Shown: positions 55,984 through 64,000, counted from the first letter of the stretch. The stretch is 64,000 nucleotides of DNA from Thioclava sp. GXIMD4216 (GCF_037949285.1 NZ_CP149926.1:1467501-1531500); one strand, 5' to 3'. Numbers and translations: made by a program. Notes: generated by a model from the letters alone, not told the origin.

Positions 55984-57452
55984 TTGATATGTCTCCAGCG
56001 CCGCCCGTCACGATGCATCAGCATAAGTGCATCATCGGGGCCGGTCGTTCCGCTATCATAGGGGCGGGGCGTATCCCCGCGCTCTTCCCAGCCTTGGATG
56101 ATCGGATCGGTCCAGGCCCAGGCCGCTTCAACCTCGTCGCCGCGCATGAACAGCGTCTGGTTGCCACGGATCACATCCATGATCAGCCGCTCGTAGGCAT
56201 CGGGCATATCCGCGCCTTCCTCGCCAAGCGCCTGCGCAAAGGACATATCCAGCGGCACCTGTTTCAGGCGCATGCCGCCCGGACCGGGTTCCTTGATCAT
56301 CATCTTGAGGTTCATGCCCTCGTTAGGTTGCAGGCGTATGACAAGCTGGTTGGGCTGCCACGAGCCTTCCGCCTCATCGAAGATCGAATGCGGCGGTTCC
56401 TTGAAGGTGATCGCGATCTCGGAGGTGCGCGCACGCAGACGTTTGCCGGTGCGCAGGTAGAAGGGCGTGTTCTTCCAGCGCCAATTGGCGATATGCACCT
56501 TCATCGCGATATAGGATTCGGTCTTGGAATGCGGGTCTTCGCAATCTTCCAGATAGCCGGGCATCGGGGTGTCCTGATCTTCGCGATGCCAGCCCAGATA
56601 TTGCCCGCGCACGATATCCTGCGGCGGCACCGGTTGCAGCGCGCGGATCACCTTCAGCTTTTCGTCGCGTACGGCATCGGGGTCGAAGTGATAGGGCGGC
56701 TCCATCGCGATCATGCACAGAAGCTGCATCAGGTGGTTCTGCACCATATCGCGCATTGCCCCCGATTTGTCGTAATAGCTGCCGCGGCCCCCCACGCCCA
56801 CGGTTTCGGCCACGGTGATCTGCACATGGTCGATATATTGCGAATTCCAGATCGGCTCGAAGAGGATATTGGCAAAGCGCACGGCCATCAGGTTCTGCAC
56901 CGTCTCTTTGCCCAGATAGTGGTCGATACGGTAGATCTGATGTTCTTCGAAATGCTCGGCGAGCGATTTGTTCAGCGCCCTTGCCGAGGCGAGATCGCGG
57001 CCAAAGGGCTTTTCCACCACAATGCGCGCGTCGTCACCGGCAATGCCATAGGCTTTGAGGCGCTCTGCCAGATCCCCGAAAAGTGCGGGCGCGACCGAGA
57101 AGTAGAACGCATTGATCACCTCGGGGCGGATCAGGGCCTTGAGTTCGGGCCAGCCCGCCTCGCCACGCGCATCGATCGGGACATAGTGCAGGCGGCTGAT
57201 AAAGGCGTCAATCTGCGCGCTATCCTGTTTGGAGGGCGACACGAATTCCTTGATGGCCGCACGGATCTGGGCCTGAAATTCCTCGCGGCTCTGTTCGGTG
57301 CGCGCCGCGCCAATCAGGCGGGCGTCATCGGGCATCTGGCCCGCGAGAAAACGGCGGAACAGGCCCGGAAAGATCTTGCGATTGGCAAGGTCGCCAGTGG
57401 CACCGAAAATTACCAGATCGAATGCGTCCACCGGGATGATGCGCGAAACCAT
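55980..57452 (-). CDS. zwf: Glucose-6-phosphate 1-dehydrogenase
   Basis: This 490-residue enzyme oxidises glucose 6-phosphate with NAD(P). The Rossmann start is LVIFGATGDLANRKIFPGLF, and the substrate site is YRIDHYLGKETVQNLMAVRF with the catalytic His-Tyr-Lys region. The length is standard. ATG 57452 gives MVSRIIPVDAFDL and has ACGGAGGACC ahead; the open extension to 57515 is upstream leader that contains the operator. It heads the operon zwf-pgl-pgi. The operator-like site GTTAGCGCTATC sits 34 bases before the start codon. Confidence 0.95.
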   Translation of the reverse strand: MVSRIIPVDAFDLVIFGATGDLANRKIFPGLFRRFLAGQMPDDARLIGAARTEQSREEFQAQIRAAIKEFVSPSKQDSAQIDAFISRLHYVPIDARGEAGWPELKALIRPEVINAFYFSVAPALFGDLAERLKAYGIAGDDARIVVEKPFGRDLASARALNKSLAEHFEEHQIYRIDHYLGKETVQNLMAVRFANILFEPIWNSQYIDHVQITVAETVGVGGRGSYYDKSGAMRDMVQNHLMQLLCMIAMEPPYHFDPDAVRDEKLKVIRALQPVPPQDIVRGQYLGWHREDQDTPMPGYLEDCEDPHSKTESYIAMKVHIANWRWKNTPFYLRTGKRLRARTSEIAITFKEPPHSIFDEAEGSWQPNQLVIRLQPNEGMNLKMMIKEPGPGGMRLKQVPLDMSFAQALGEEGADMPDAYERLIMDVIRGNQTLFMRGDEVEAAWAWTDPIIQGWEERGDTPRPYDSGTTGPDDALMLMHRDGRRWRHIK

Positions 57453-57486
57453 GGGGTCCTCCGTAATACACCGTCGCTTGAGCTGT

Positions 57487-57498
57487 GATAGCGCTAAC
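57487..57498 (-). promoter_or_regulatory. Operator upstream of zwf-pgl-pgi
   Basis: On the transcribed strand the site is GTTAGCGCTATC, one mismatch from the perfect edd palindrome. A TTGTGG hexamer (57517-57512) lies 17 bases before its GCGCTA part, exactly as at edd. The shared core CCGTTAGCGCTA supports a common regulator. Confidence 0.7.
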
Positions 57499-57580
57499 GG
57501 GGCGCAATTGGCCACAACGGCACAGGAAAGTCTAGTGCTCTAAGAGAGCAGGCGCAAATTCTGCGGGCAAGAATCTTCTC

Positions 57581-58054
57581 TTAGCCACGCAAAAAATCGA
57601 TAAGGCCTTGGATATCATGGTCCAATTTCTCCGCAAGCGGCCCCGCAAAGGCGTGAAATGCGGCTTCGGTCTGGGTCGGGACGCCGAGGATGATCGGATG
57701 TCCCGCCTCGAGTGCCTGCGCGATCAGCGGTCGCAGGCCGTGGCCCTCGGCCTCCTGCCGTCCGAATTTGTTCAAGATCACCGGCACGTTGCAGGGCAGG
57801 CGGGCAAGGTCTTGGGACAGGCGGAATACGGCGCCCTCCAGCGCGGTGCTGTCCAATGTGCAGGCCGCCGCCCCGCGGCCCAGATCCTGCCGGATCGGCC
57901 AGCGCAGATCGGCGGGCCACAGGTGCAGCAACAGATTATCCTGCGGGTCAGGGCTGACAAGCGCGGCCACATCCGGTCGCAGCCTCAGGGCCAGTTCGGT
58001 CAGAAGGCGGTCGGTCATGCCCCGCTTGGCGGACTGGACATATCCCAGCCTCAT
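57581..58054 (-). CDS. DUF2478 NTPase-like protein
   Basis: This 157-residue protein begins MRLGYVQSAKRGMTDRLLTE and contains the DUF2478 pattern: a Gly-rich start, RQDLGRGAAACTLDSTALEG, and the invariant VPVILNKFGRQEAEGHGLRP with the NKFGxxEAxGxG signature, then GHPIILGVPTQTEAAFHAFA. The family is often near molybdenum transport or siroheme genes and is thought to be NTPase-like, function unproven. ATG 58054 overlaps the stop of the MFS gene by 4 bases, so the two form an operon. A longer open frame lies inside the MFS gene. The gap to zwf is 82 bases plus the zwf leader. Confidence 0.8.
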   Translation of the reverse strand: MRLGYVQSAKRGMTDRLLTELALRLRPDVAALVSPDPQDNLLLHLWPADLRWPIRQDLGRGAAACTLDSTALEGAVFRLSQDLARLPCNVPVILNKFGRQEAEGHGLRPLIAQALEAGHPIILGVPTQTEAAFHAFAGPLAEKLDHDIQGLIDFLRG

Positions 58055-59268
58055 CGGCCGTCTTTCGGGCGCAGCGCCAGCCAGATCAGCGCACCACCTG
58101 CCAGTGTGACAAAGGGCACCATCGCCAGATTGACCGCCTGCCATCCGGCCTGCGCATCGCCTCCCTCAAGGCAGTTCATCAATCCTCCCGAGCTGAGTGA
58201 GGCCAGAAAGACGCCGCCGAAGACGATGAAATCATTCACCCCCTGCACGGTGGCGCGTTCCTCGGGGGCGTAGCTTTGCGCCAGCATGGCCGTGCCGCCG
58301 ATAAAGCCGAAATTCCAGCCGAGCCCCAGCAGCACCAAGGCACCGAAGAAATGCATCAGCTCCACCCCGCTAAGCGCCACAGCTCCGGCGCAGATCAGGA
58401 TGAAAAGCCCAAGCCCCACGATCACCCGCGCGCCGAAGCGTGCGATCAGATGGCCGGTGAAGAAGGACGGGATATACATCGCCAGCACATGCGCCGAGAC
58501 GATATCGGCGGCATTATTGGGGGTGAAGCCGCAGCCAACCACCGCCAGCGGCGAGGAGGTCATCACAAGGTTCATCAGCGCATAGGAGACCATCGCGCAG
58601 ATGATCGAGACGGTGATCACGGGGTCGCGCAGCAGCTCCATTTTGCTGCGGCCTCTGGGCGCGCGGGCCTGCGCGTGGTGGTCGGGACGCGGAATGTCGA
58701 GAAAGCTGAAGAGCAACGGTCCCAGAAGGTTGAGCACGATGATCACCAGATAGGTCGCCATGAAGGGCACGACGGTGGCATCCGATGTCAGCTTGACCAG
58801 TTGCGGTCCCAGAAGGGCGGCCACCAGCCCGCCTGCCATGACATAGCTGATGGCTTTGGGGGCGAATTCGGGCGCGGCGGTATCGGTTGCGGCAAAGCGA
58901 TAGAACCCCTGCGAGGACATATAGACGCCGGTGAATAGCGCGCCAAAGGTAAATAGCGGGAAGCTGCCCCAGTAAAGCCCGCCTGCGCAGATGGCCGCCC
59001 CCAGAGCGCCCGCAAGATTGGCAAGGATGAAGCCCCGTCTGCGTCCGTGCCGCCCCATGAAACGCGACAGCGGCTGTGCCGTCAGCACCGAGCCCAGAAT
59101 GATGAAGGACAGGGGCAGGGTGGCCAGACAGGCATTGGGGGAGAGCATCTGTCCCGCCAGGCCTCCGATGGTGAAGATCATTGGCATCTGCGCCCCGAGG
59201 ATCGCTTGGGCAAGGACCAGAACCAGAGTATTGCGCCGGTCGCGCGGGAGGAGAAGAGAGCTGTTCAT
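58051..59268 (-). CDS. MFS transporter
   Basis: This 405-residue carrier has 12 predicted helices. It begins MNSSLLLPRDRRNTLVLVLA; the loop SRFMGRHGRRRGFILANLAG is the MFS motif A region and a long central loop (PRPDHHAQARAPRGRSKMEL) splits the halves. Its stop overlaps the DUF2478 start, suggesting a shared function. ATG 59268 is chosen because the earlier open region overlaps the alkA start on the other strand. The substrate is not recognised. The 81-base divergent gap to alkA must hold both promoters. Confidence 0.83.
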   Translation of the reverse strand: MNSSLLLPRDRRNTLVLVLAQAILGAQMPMIFTIGGLAGQMLSPNACLATLPLSFIILGSVLTAQPLSRFMGRHGRRRGFILANLAGALGAAICAGGLYWGSFPLFTFGALFTGVYMSSQGFYRFAATDTAAPEFAPKAISYVMAGGLVAALLGPQLVKLTSDATVVPFMATYLVIIVLNLLGPLLFSFLDIPRPDHHAQARAPRGRSKMELLRDPVITVSIICAMVSYALMNLVMTSSPLAVVGCGFTPNNAADIVSAHVLAMYIPSFFTGHLIARFGARVIVGLGLFILICAGAVALSGVELMHFFGALVLLGLGWNFGFIGGTAMLAQSYAPEERATVQGVNDFIVFGGVFLASLSSGGLMNCLEGGDAQAGWQAVNLAMVPFVTLAGGALIWLALRPKDGR

Positions 59269-59349
59269 AACCCTATGCGTAAGGCGGGTTTTCGCGGCTG
59301 GCAAGCAGCCATTCTTGCGCAGCGCCCCGCTTTGCGCCAAGCTGCCGCG

Positions 59350-59982
59350 ATGCATATGAGGATCATCGAGACCGAGGAGGATATTGCCGAAGGGGCCGCC
59401 TGTCTGGCGCGTCTCGAGCCGCGCTTTGGCGATGTTCTGGCGCAGACCGGCCCTTGGCCCTTGCGCCGCCGTGCCGACGGCTTCGGGGCGCTGCGTGATG
59501 CCATTCTGGGGCAGCAGGTCTCGGTTGCGTCGGCCAATGCGATCCGTCTGCGTCTGGAGGCGGCGGGGCTCGGGGGACGCCGCGCCCTGGCCATAGCCGC
59601 CCCCGAGGATCTGCGCGCCTGCGGGTTCTCGCGGCAGAAAATCCGTTATATACAGGCGCTGGCGCAGTCGGATATCGACTTCACCCGACTGCGGTCCTGT
59701 TCCGATGCCGCGATCTTCGATCAGTTGCTACCGCTTCCGGGGATCGGGCGCTGGACAGTGGAGATGTATCTGATGTTCGCGCTTGGCCGCGCCGATATCT
59801 TCGCCGCCGATGATCTGGCACTGGCGGAGGCCGCCCGAATGCTGTTTGATCTGCCCGAGCGCCCGAAGCCGCGCGCTTTCCGCGAGATGGCGGCCGCTTG
59901 GGCGCCGTGGCGGTCTGTCGCGGCGCGCGGGCTCTGGGCCTATTATGCCTATAGCAAGAAACGGGAAGGGGTGTCGCCATGA
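59350..59982 (+). CDS. alkA: DNA-3-methyladenine glycosylase II
   Basis: This 210-residue HhH-GPD base-excision repair enzyme removes alkylated purines. The helix-hairpin-helix and catalytic Asp motif is LLPLPGIGRWTVEMYLMFAL, followed by GRADIFAADDLAL with the active-site Asp. The ILGQQVSVASANAIRLRLE helix is typical of AlkA. It lacks the N-terminal Ada-like extension, so it is the short form. Start ATG 59350 (or 59356). Its stop overlaps the start of the esterase gene by 4 bases. Confidence 0.92.
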   Translation: MHMRIIETEEDIAEGAACLARLEPRFGDVLAQTGPWPLRRRADGFGALRDAILGQQVSVASANAIRLRLEAAGLGGRRALAIAAPEDLRACGFSRQKIRYIQALAQSDIDFTRLRSCSDAAIFDQLLPLPGIGRWTVEMYLMFALGRADIFAADDLALAEAARMLFDLPERPKPRAFREMAAAWAPWRSVAARGLWAYYAYSKKREGVSP

Positions 59983-60641
59983 CGCGTGTATTGAAAGCTG
60001 GCCGCAAGGGGCCGAAATCGGGGCAGGTGAAGTCAGTGGTCGTGCTGCTGCACGGCTATGGTGCGGACGGCGCCGATCTTCTGGGGCTGGCCGATCCGCT
60101 GGGCGATCACCTGCCGGACACGCTTTTCATCGCGCCCGATGCCCCCGAAACCTGTGCCGCCTCGCCCTTTGGCCGCCAGTGGTTTCCGATCCCGCGCTTT
60201 GACGGATCGACCGAGGCGCAGGCCAGCGCCGGTCTGGAGGCTGCGGCCCAAGACCTGAACGCCTTTCTCGACGGTATTCTGGAGGAAACCGGTCTGCCGG
60301 CCAGTGCGATGGCCGTGATCGGGTTCAGTCAGGGCACGATGATGACCCTACAGGTGACCCCGCGCCGCGCCGCGCCTGTCGCGGCGGTCGTCGGCTTCTC
60401 GGGCAGGCTCTTGCGGCCCGAACTTCTGGCCGCCGATGTCGTCTCGCGACCGCCGGTCCTGCTGTGTCATGGTGATGCCGACGAGGTCGTGCCCTTCGCC
60501 TCTATGGCCGAGGCGGGGCAGGCGTTGATCGACGCAGGCTTCGAGGTCTATGCCCATGTCGAAAAAGGCACAGGGCATGGAATCGCGCCAGACGGGCTTT
60601 CGGCGGCGTTGGGCTTTCTCAAGGCGCATTTGCCGAAATAA
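59979..60641 (+). CDS. Phospholipase/carboxylesterase family alpha/beta hydrolase
   Basis: This 220-residue hydrolase has the acyl-protein-thioesterase-like fold: VVLLHGYGADGADLLGLADP, IGFSQGTMMTL with the catalytic Ser, LLCHGDADEVVPF with the Asp, and KGTGHGIAPDG with the His. The entire triad is therefore present. Substrates are short carboxylic or thioesters. The ATGA overlap with alkA is common in this family in alphaproteobacteria. A hairpin follows 60 bases downstream. Confidence 0.9.
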   Translation: MTRVLKAGRKGPKSGQVKSVVVLLHGYGADGADLLGLADPLGDHLPDTLFIAPDAPETCAASPFGRQWFPIPRFDGSTEAQASAGLEAAAQDLNAFLDGILEETGLPASAMAVIGFSQGTMMTLQVTPRRAAPVAAVVGFSGRLLRPELLAADVVSRPPVLLCHGDADEVVPFASMAEAGQALIDAGFEVYAHVEKGTGHGIAPDGLSAALGFLKAHLPK

Positions 60642-60704
60642 CGGGCAGAGAGACCGCTGTCACAGCAATGTCGCGCAATATTGCTAAGCCTGATCCCGCA
60701 AGCC

Positions 60705-60732
60705 GCGCTTTCCCGCCCCCGTGGGAAAGCGC
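60705..60732. repeat. Inverted repeat after the esterase gene
   Basis: Perfect 10-bp arms GCGCTTTCCC and GGGAAAGCGC flank an 8-base loop. No T-tract follows on either strand, so termination is uncertain; it may be a 3' stabilising hairpin in the 218-base gap before the HNH gene. Confidence 0.55.
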
Positions 60733-60859
60733 CCAGATCAAGAGGCTTGCCAGATGGCTGACGCCATATATAGTTGATTTATCGGCTGGGGCGTTCCCCG
60801 CGCCCCGGACATGATCCCGCCTTCGGGGCATGTTCCGCCGCGCGAACAGGGAGTGCACA

Positions 60860-61459
60860 ATGCTGGACCACGCAGACAGGACGGATTTCAGGCACCATTT
60901 CACCCGCGAGGCGGCATCGCTGCGGCGTCATCCGGCGCTGGTGCTCAACGCGGATTTCCGGCCTCTGAGCTATTATCCGTTATCGCTCTGGCCGTGGCAG
61001 GAAGCCATCAAGGCGGTGTGTCTGGATCGGGTGACGATACTGGCCGAATATGAAGAGGTGGTGCGAAGTCAGCGGACCGAGATACGTCTTCCCTCTGTTG
61101 TGGTGTTGAAAGAGTTCGTTCAACCGAGAAAGCGCGTGGCCTTCACGCGCTTTAATCTTTTTCTGAGGGATGAGTTCGAATGCCAGTATTGCGGCTGCAA
61201 GGATCATCTGACCTTCGATCACGTCATTCCGCGTTCGCGTGGCGGGGTGACAAGCTGGGAGAATGTGGTGGCGGCCTGTTCGCCCTGCAATCTGAAAAAG
61301 GCCAACAAGCCGCTCTCGCGCTGCGGGCTGAAACTGCGCCGGATGCCGAAACGCCCGAGCTCCGAAGACATGCTGCGCATCGGTCGCCGCTTCCCGCCGG
61401 GGCATCTGCATAAAAGCTGGATGGATTTTCTCTATTGGGATGCGGAGCTTGAGGAATGA
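60860..61459 (+). CDS. HNH endonuclease family protein
   Basis: This 199-residue protein carries a complete HNH domain in its second half: CQYCGCKDHLTFDHVIPRSR, GGVTSWENVVAACSPCN and NLKKANKPLSRCGLKLRR, with the metal-binding His and paired Cys. The N-terminal half (LVLNADFRPLSYYPLSLWPW, then QEAIKAVCLDRVTILAEYEE) is the usual companion domain of this conserved chromosomal HNH family. ATG 60860 follows GGGAGTGCACA. This family is found in nearly all Rhodobacterales and cyanobacteria and its role is unproven; restriction is unlikely since no methylase adjoins. Confidence 0.87.
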   Translation: MLDHADRTDFRHHFTREAASLRRHPALVLNADFRPLSYYPLSLWPWQEAIKAVCLDRVTILAEYEEVVRSQRTEIRLPSVVVLKEFVQPRKRVAFTRFNLFLRDEFECQYCGCKDHLTFDHVIPRSRGGVTSWENVVAACSPCNLKKANKPLSRCGLKLRRMPKRPSSEDMLRIGRRFPPGHLHKSWMDFLYWDAELEE

Positions 61460-61690
61460 TCGGCATACAACGCTTGACGCCGTCATATGGCGTCCGCGCA
61501 GTGCGGGGGGGCTGCCAGTGTTTGGGTTCCGGCACTGCGCATGTCGCCTGATAACGCGCTAACCGTTGCAGGGTGATTGGAATGTCGGCAGGAATATCGA
61601 AGATAATTTATCGAGAGATTTACTGATCTTGTCCTTTGTTTTCAATGTAATCCGCTTGCCCGGAAAGCGGGCCGTTCTTACAATCCTGCT

Positions 61691-62314
61691 ATGTGGAAAA
61701 TTCTTTTAAAAGCTCTTTTTAAGTCGACCCATCGACCCAAGCCTCGGGTATATAGAAAACCTGTTGAGGAAACGCGTGTCCTTCAGGCGGCTCTTGAAGA
61801 GACCCCGCCTTCTGCTCAGCCTCATATGTCACAATCCGATGTGGTAGAGCAGGGGGAGACATTTGATGACGCACAAGCGCGTCCGGTTGCGCCGCCGCGG
61901 GTGCTGGAGGGGCCAGCCTATGTGACGGATGGTGACACGATAACCATACGAAAGACCCAAATCCGCCTCTTTGGAATAGATGCACCGGAACTCCATCATC
62001 CCTTTGGCAAGAAAGCCAAATGGGCCATGATACGTCTGTGTAAAGGCCAGATTATACGTGCTGAGATGACGGAGGAAGACGTCTATGGCCGCGCGGTTGC
62101 AACGTGCTTTCTGCCCGATGGTCGGGATCTTTCTGCGGAGCTGGTGAAGCAAGGACTCGCTATCGACTGGCCAAAGTTTTCGGGCGGAAAATACAGTGAT
62201 CTTGAGGTTGAAGGTGTCCGTAAGAAGCTTTGGCTTGCCGAGGCACGGCAAAAAGGCCGTATGAGTGTCTGGGAAAAGTTTGACGCGTTAAAAGAGGCGG
62301 AACGCAGACCCTAG
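61691..62314 (+). CDS. Staphylococcal nuclease-like (SNase/TNase) protein
   Basis: This 207-residue protein has a variable, polar N-terminal third (residues 1-75) and a C-terminal SNase OB-fold: YVTDGDTITIRKTQIRLFGI, DAPEL, then EEDVYGRAVATCFLPDGRDL and AELVKQGLAIDWPKFS. The catalytic Asp and Arg positions (DGDT, IRLFGIDAPE, YGRA) are kept. No clear signal peptide, but the first 12 residues (MWKILLKALFKS) are hydrophobic and basic and could anchor it. It is AT-richer than its neighbours, which hints at lateral transfer. The function is probably nucleic-acid degradation. Confidence 0.85.
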   Translation: MWKILLKALFKSTHRPKPRVYRKPVEETRVLQAALEETPPSAQPHMSQSDVVEQGETFDDAQARPVAPPRVLEGPAYVTDGDTITIRKTQIRLFGIDAPELHHPFGKKAKWAMIRLCKGQIIRAEMTEEDVYGRAVATCFLPDGRDLSAELVKQGLAIDWPKFSGGKYSDLEVEGVRKKLWLAEARQKGRMSVWEKFDALKEAERRP

Positions 62315-62363
62315 TGGCAAGACGTCCGAGATGTTGGCAGGGGGCTGCGATAGGGTGCAATGC

Positions 62364-62483
62364 CTACCCAAGCTTGCTGCGAATGCGAGTGGTGTAGCCG
62401 TGAACGCTGGATGATCCGGTCTGGCTGGGCTTGAACGGAGCCGCCTTGTGCAGGCCGTGCCCGTGACGCGGATAGATCGGCAT
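62364..62483 (-). CDS. Possible small protein of 39 residues
   Basis: From ATG 62483 the frame reads a compact basic protein (MPIYPRHGHGLHKAAPFKPS, then QTGSSSVHGYTTRIRSKLG) that stops at 62364. GAAGGGGAGCC stands directly upstream as a ribosome-binding site. The longer open frame beyond 62483 lacks protein character. It lies in the gene-free stretch of 335 bases between the SNase and DUF1206 genes. No family is recognised and it could be chance. Confidence 0.35.
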   Translation of the reverse strand: MPIYPRHGHGLHKAAPFKPSQTGSSSVHGYTTRIRSKLG

Positions 62484-62631
62484 GGCTCCCCTTCGCCGAA
62501 AAGCCGAAGCAGGATTGCCTGAAATGTCCCGATCGTAAAATAATGGTACTTTGTGACGGGGCCTGACAGCAAACCGGTCAGGCATGGTTGGGGGCTAGGG
62601 CGCGCTTTGCCCCATGCTGGGCAGTCACGAT

Positions 62632-62673
62632 AAGGCAAAGGCCGCAGGGTCAGTCCCCGGCTGCCTTTGCCTT
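62632..62673 (-). terminator. Long-loop hairpin overlapping the DUF1206 stop
   Basis: AAGGCAAAGGC and GCCTTTGCCTT pair perfectly (11 bp) around a 20-base GC-rich loop that contains the DUF1206 stop codon. The minus-strand product ends TTTGCCTT. It probably terminates the DUF1206 transcript. Confidence 0.55.
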
Positions 62674-63498
62674 CAGCTTGCGGGCCAGCGTCTCGACATC
62701 CGTTTCTGTCGCGCGGGGTACGATGCGGTAGAGCGCGTTTACGAAACAGAAGAGGGCAAAGCCCAAAAGTCCTGCACTGACCGCGCCGCAGATCATGCGG
62801 CCATAGGGGTGGGCCCTCATCCATTCGAAGGCCCGATCCATCCCGCCTGCGGCCTCTGGCGCATAGGCATAGGCCGCATAGATAATCAACCCGCCCGCGA
62901 CGCTAAGAATGGCCGCCTGTGCCAGCAGGCCGAGTTGCAGGATCACATTGGCTTTCTCGGTTACCGCATTCGCCCGCAGACGCTGGCGGTAGCTGGCTTT
63001 TGCGCCTTTAATGACGTAATAGCCCCCCGCGCCGATGACAGCAAAGCCGACCGCTCCGACGGCAAGACGGCCAAAAGGCAGCTGCATCACCTGCGTTACC
63101 AGCTGTGCAGAGCCGTCGCTTTGCAGCCGTGCCATCAGGGCGGTCACGGCAACACCGCCCAGCCCGAGATGGATCACGCCGCTGATTGCCAGTCCACACC
63201 GCGCCGCCAGACCTTTGACCTCAGCGCCATAGGCTTCCAGATCCCAGATCGCATCGGTGACCCGCCATACGGCATAGGCCAGCATCCCGAGCGCAATCAG
63301 GATCAGGACAACACTGCCGCCTGCGCCTTTCAGATGGCGCAACGCCTCCTGCGTGCCTTCGGCCTCGCCCCCTTGCAAAAGCGACCAGATCGACGTCACC
63401 CCGACGGCCAGATATACAAGCCCGCGCCCTGCATAGCCTGCGCGCATCACGGGGACGGCCCATGCGAAGTCGTCAGGATTGTGAGTGCTTCCAGCCAT
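62650..63498 (-). CDS. DUF1206 membrane protein
   Basis: This 282-residue integral membrane protein consists of three repeats of a two-helix unit (six helices), the DUF1206 layout: VMRAGYAGRGLVYLAVGVTS, then AARCGLAISGVIHLGLGGVA and KANVILQLGLLAQAAILSVA. Each repeat begins with a short Arg/Gly or Gly/Ala-rich segment. A C-terminal cytoplasmic tail (DVETLARKLKAKAAGD) is charged. The function of the family is unknown. It is divergent from the alcohol dehydrogenase gene, with about 277 bases between, where no other gene is evident. Confidence 0.88.
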   Translation of the reverse strand: MAGSTHNPDDFAWAVPVMRAGYAGRGLVYLAVGVTSIWSLLQGGEAEGTQEALRHLKGAGGSVVLILIALGMLAYAVWRVTDAIWDLEAYGAEVKGLAARCGLAISGVIHLGLGGVAVTALMARLQSDGSAQLVTQVMQLPFGRLAVGAVGFAVIGAGGYYVIKGAKASYRQRLRANAVTEKANVILQLGLLAQAAILSVAGGLIIYAAYAYAPEAAGGMDRAFEWMRAHPYGRMICGAVSAGLLGFALFCFVNALYRIVPRATETDVETLARKLKAKAAGD

Positions 63499-63775
63499 TT
63501 CGCCGCCTTTTTTACCTATGGATCGTCACGGTTCTACAATGCGTCCGCGCCGGAAGAGGTTCCCGGTTGCCTGTCGGGACGGGACAGGGCGCGCGGAATG
63601 CGGGCGGTGCAGGAAAAATGGCACGCATCAAAGCTGTTAATATTCTGTGTGAAGCTGTCTCAATATCGAAACAGCGTGCCGCAGTAAAAGCACCGAACGG
63701 GGCTGACATTATGCCTACTTACGACACATCTTTCCTTACCCGGTCGGAGGAACCGGGACTATCGGAGGAAATATT

Positions 63776-64000
63776 TTGGCTAAAACAATGAAAGCCGCCG
63801 TCGTTCGCAAATTCGGCGCACCGCTGACCATTGATGAAGTGCCGGTGCCGGAGGTTTCGGATGGCATGATTCAGGTCGCGATCCAGGCATCGGGTGTGTG
63901 TCACACCGACCTGCACGCAGCCGAGGGCGACTGGCCGGTCAAACCCGAGCCGCCGTTCATTCCGGGCCATGAAGGTGTGGGCTATGTGTCGGCGGTCGGC
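63776..64000 (+). CDS. Zinc-dependent alcohol dehydrogenase, 3' end outside the window
   Basis: The first 75 residues are visible: the family start [20 protein letters not shown], the catalytic zinc Cys in [14 protein letters not shown], and the second zinc ligand His in [11 protein letters not shown]. This is the AdhA/AdhP class that oxidises primary alcohols with NAD. TTG 63776 is preferred as start because GGAGG lies 7 bases ahead and gives [10 protein letters not shown] as in relatives; ATG 63788 is the alternative. The leader region shows no clear terminator or operator. The rest lies beyond base 64000. Confidence 0.9.
   Translation, partial: MAKTMKAAVVRKFGAPLTIDEVPVPEVSDGMIQVAIQASGVCHTDLHAAEGDWPVKPEPPFIPGHEGVGYVSAVG

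Noticed and set aside
61551..61566. Another copy of the ED operator (GATAACGCGCTAACC)
   Set aside because: It has two extra bases in the centre, which would break the dyad spacing, and no sugar gene follows.

Overview
The window is a high-GC alphaproteobacterial chromosome segment, best matched to the family Rhodobacteraceae. The evidence is gene content: a Rhodobacter-type smo/mtl polyol operon, a B12-dependent ribonucleotide reductase, TakP-like TRAP binding proteins, DUF2852 and DUF2478 proteins, and the Entner-Doudoroff genes in two operons. The genus cannot be assigned from the sequence alone. No rRNA, tRNA, CRISPR array or complete insertion sequence was seen.

Bases 1 to about 3060 are an accessory patch with AT-richer, poorly conserved genes. 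It holds the 3' part of a PD-(D/E)XK nuclease-like gene coupled to an unknown gene, a gene broken by a frameshift at a seven-base homopolymer, unknown proteins, and the C-terminal stub of a tyrosine recombinase. This looks like the decayed end of an integrated element. A long gene-free stretch follows, carrying a DnaA box and an NrdR box, and leads into nrdJ (3875-7504).

Bases 8000-18200 carry a two-component system, two aldo/keto reductase plus LysR-regulator pairs, a class 1 fructose-bisphosphatase, a BASS-family transporter and an arginase. A large CheB-CheR-PAS fusion protein (18332-21538) with a repeat-encoded coiled coil stands apart from any chemotaxis cluster.

Bases 21765-31804 are the polyol operon on the minus strand: HAD phosphatase, SorC-type regulator, an ABC importer (smoEFGK), mannitol dehydrogenase, xylulokinase and fructokinase. 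The sorbitol dehydrogenase (smoS) expected between smoK and mtlK is absent. Bases 31887-37191 encode an RND pump with two tandem adaptor proteins. Next come an odd LysR-type effector-domain protein, two Tat-exported TRAP binding proteins without membrane subunits, bpt, a DUF2852 gene behind two matched operator-like dyads, ybaK, an HNH protein and glnE.

Bases 47308-57498 hold eda-edd and pgi-pgl-zwf. With the polyol operon these form a continuous route: polyol, fructose, fructose 6-phosphate, glucose 6-phosphate, 6-phosphogluconate, KDPG, then pyruvate plus glyceraldehyde 3-phosphate. The edd and zwf promoters share a 12-bp site (GTTAGCGCTAAC / GTTAGCGCTATC), and a one-mismatch copy lies upstream of smoE, so the three operons may form one regulon. 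The right end has DUF2478, two MFS transporters, alkA, an esterase, HNH and SNase-like nucleases, a DUF1206 membrane protein and the start of a zinc alcohol dehydrogenase cut by the window edge.
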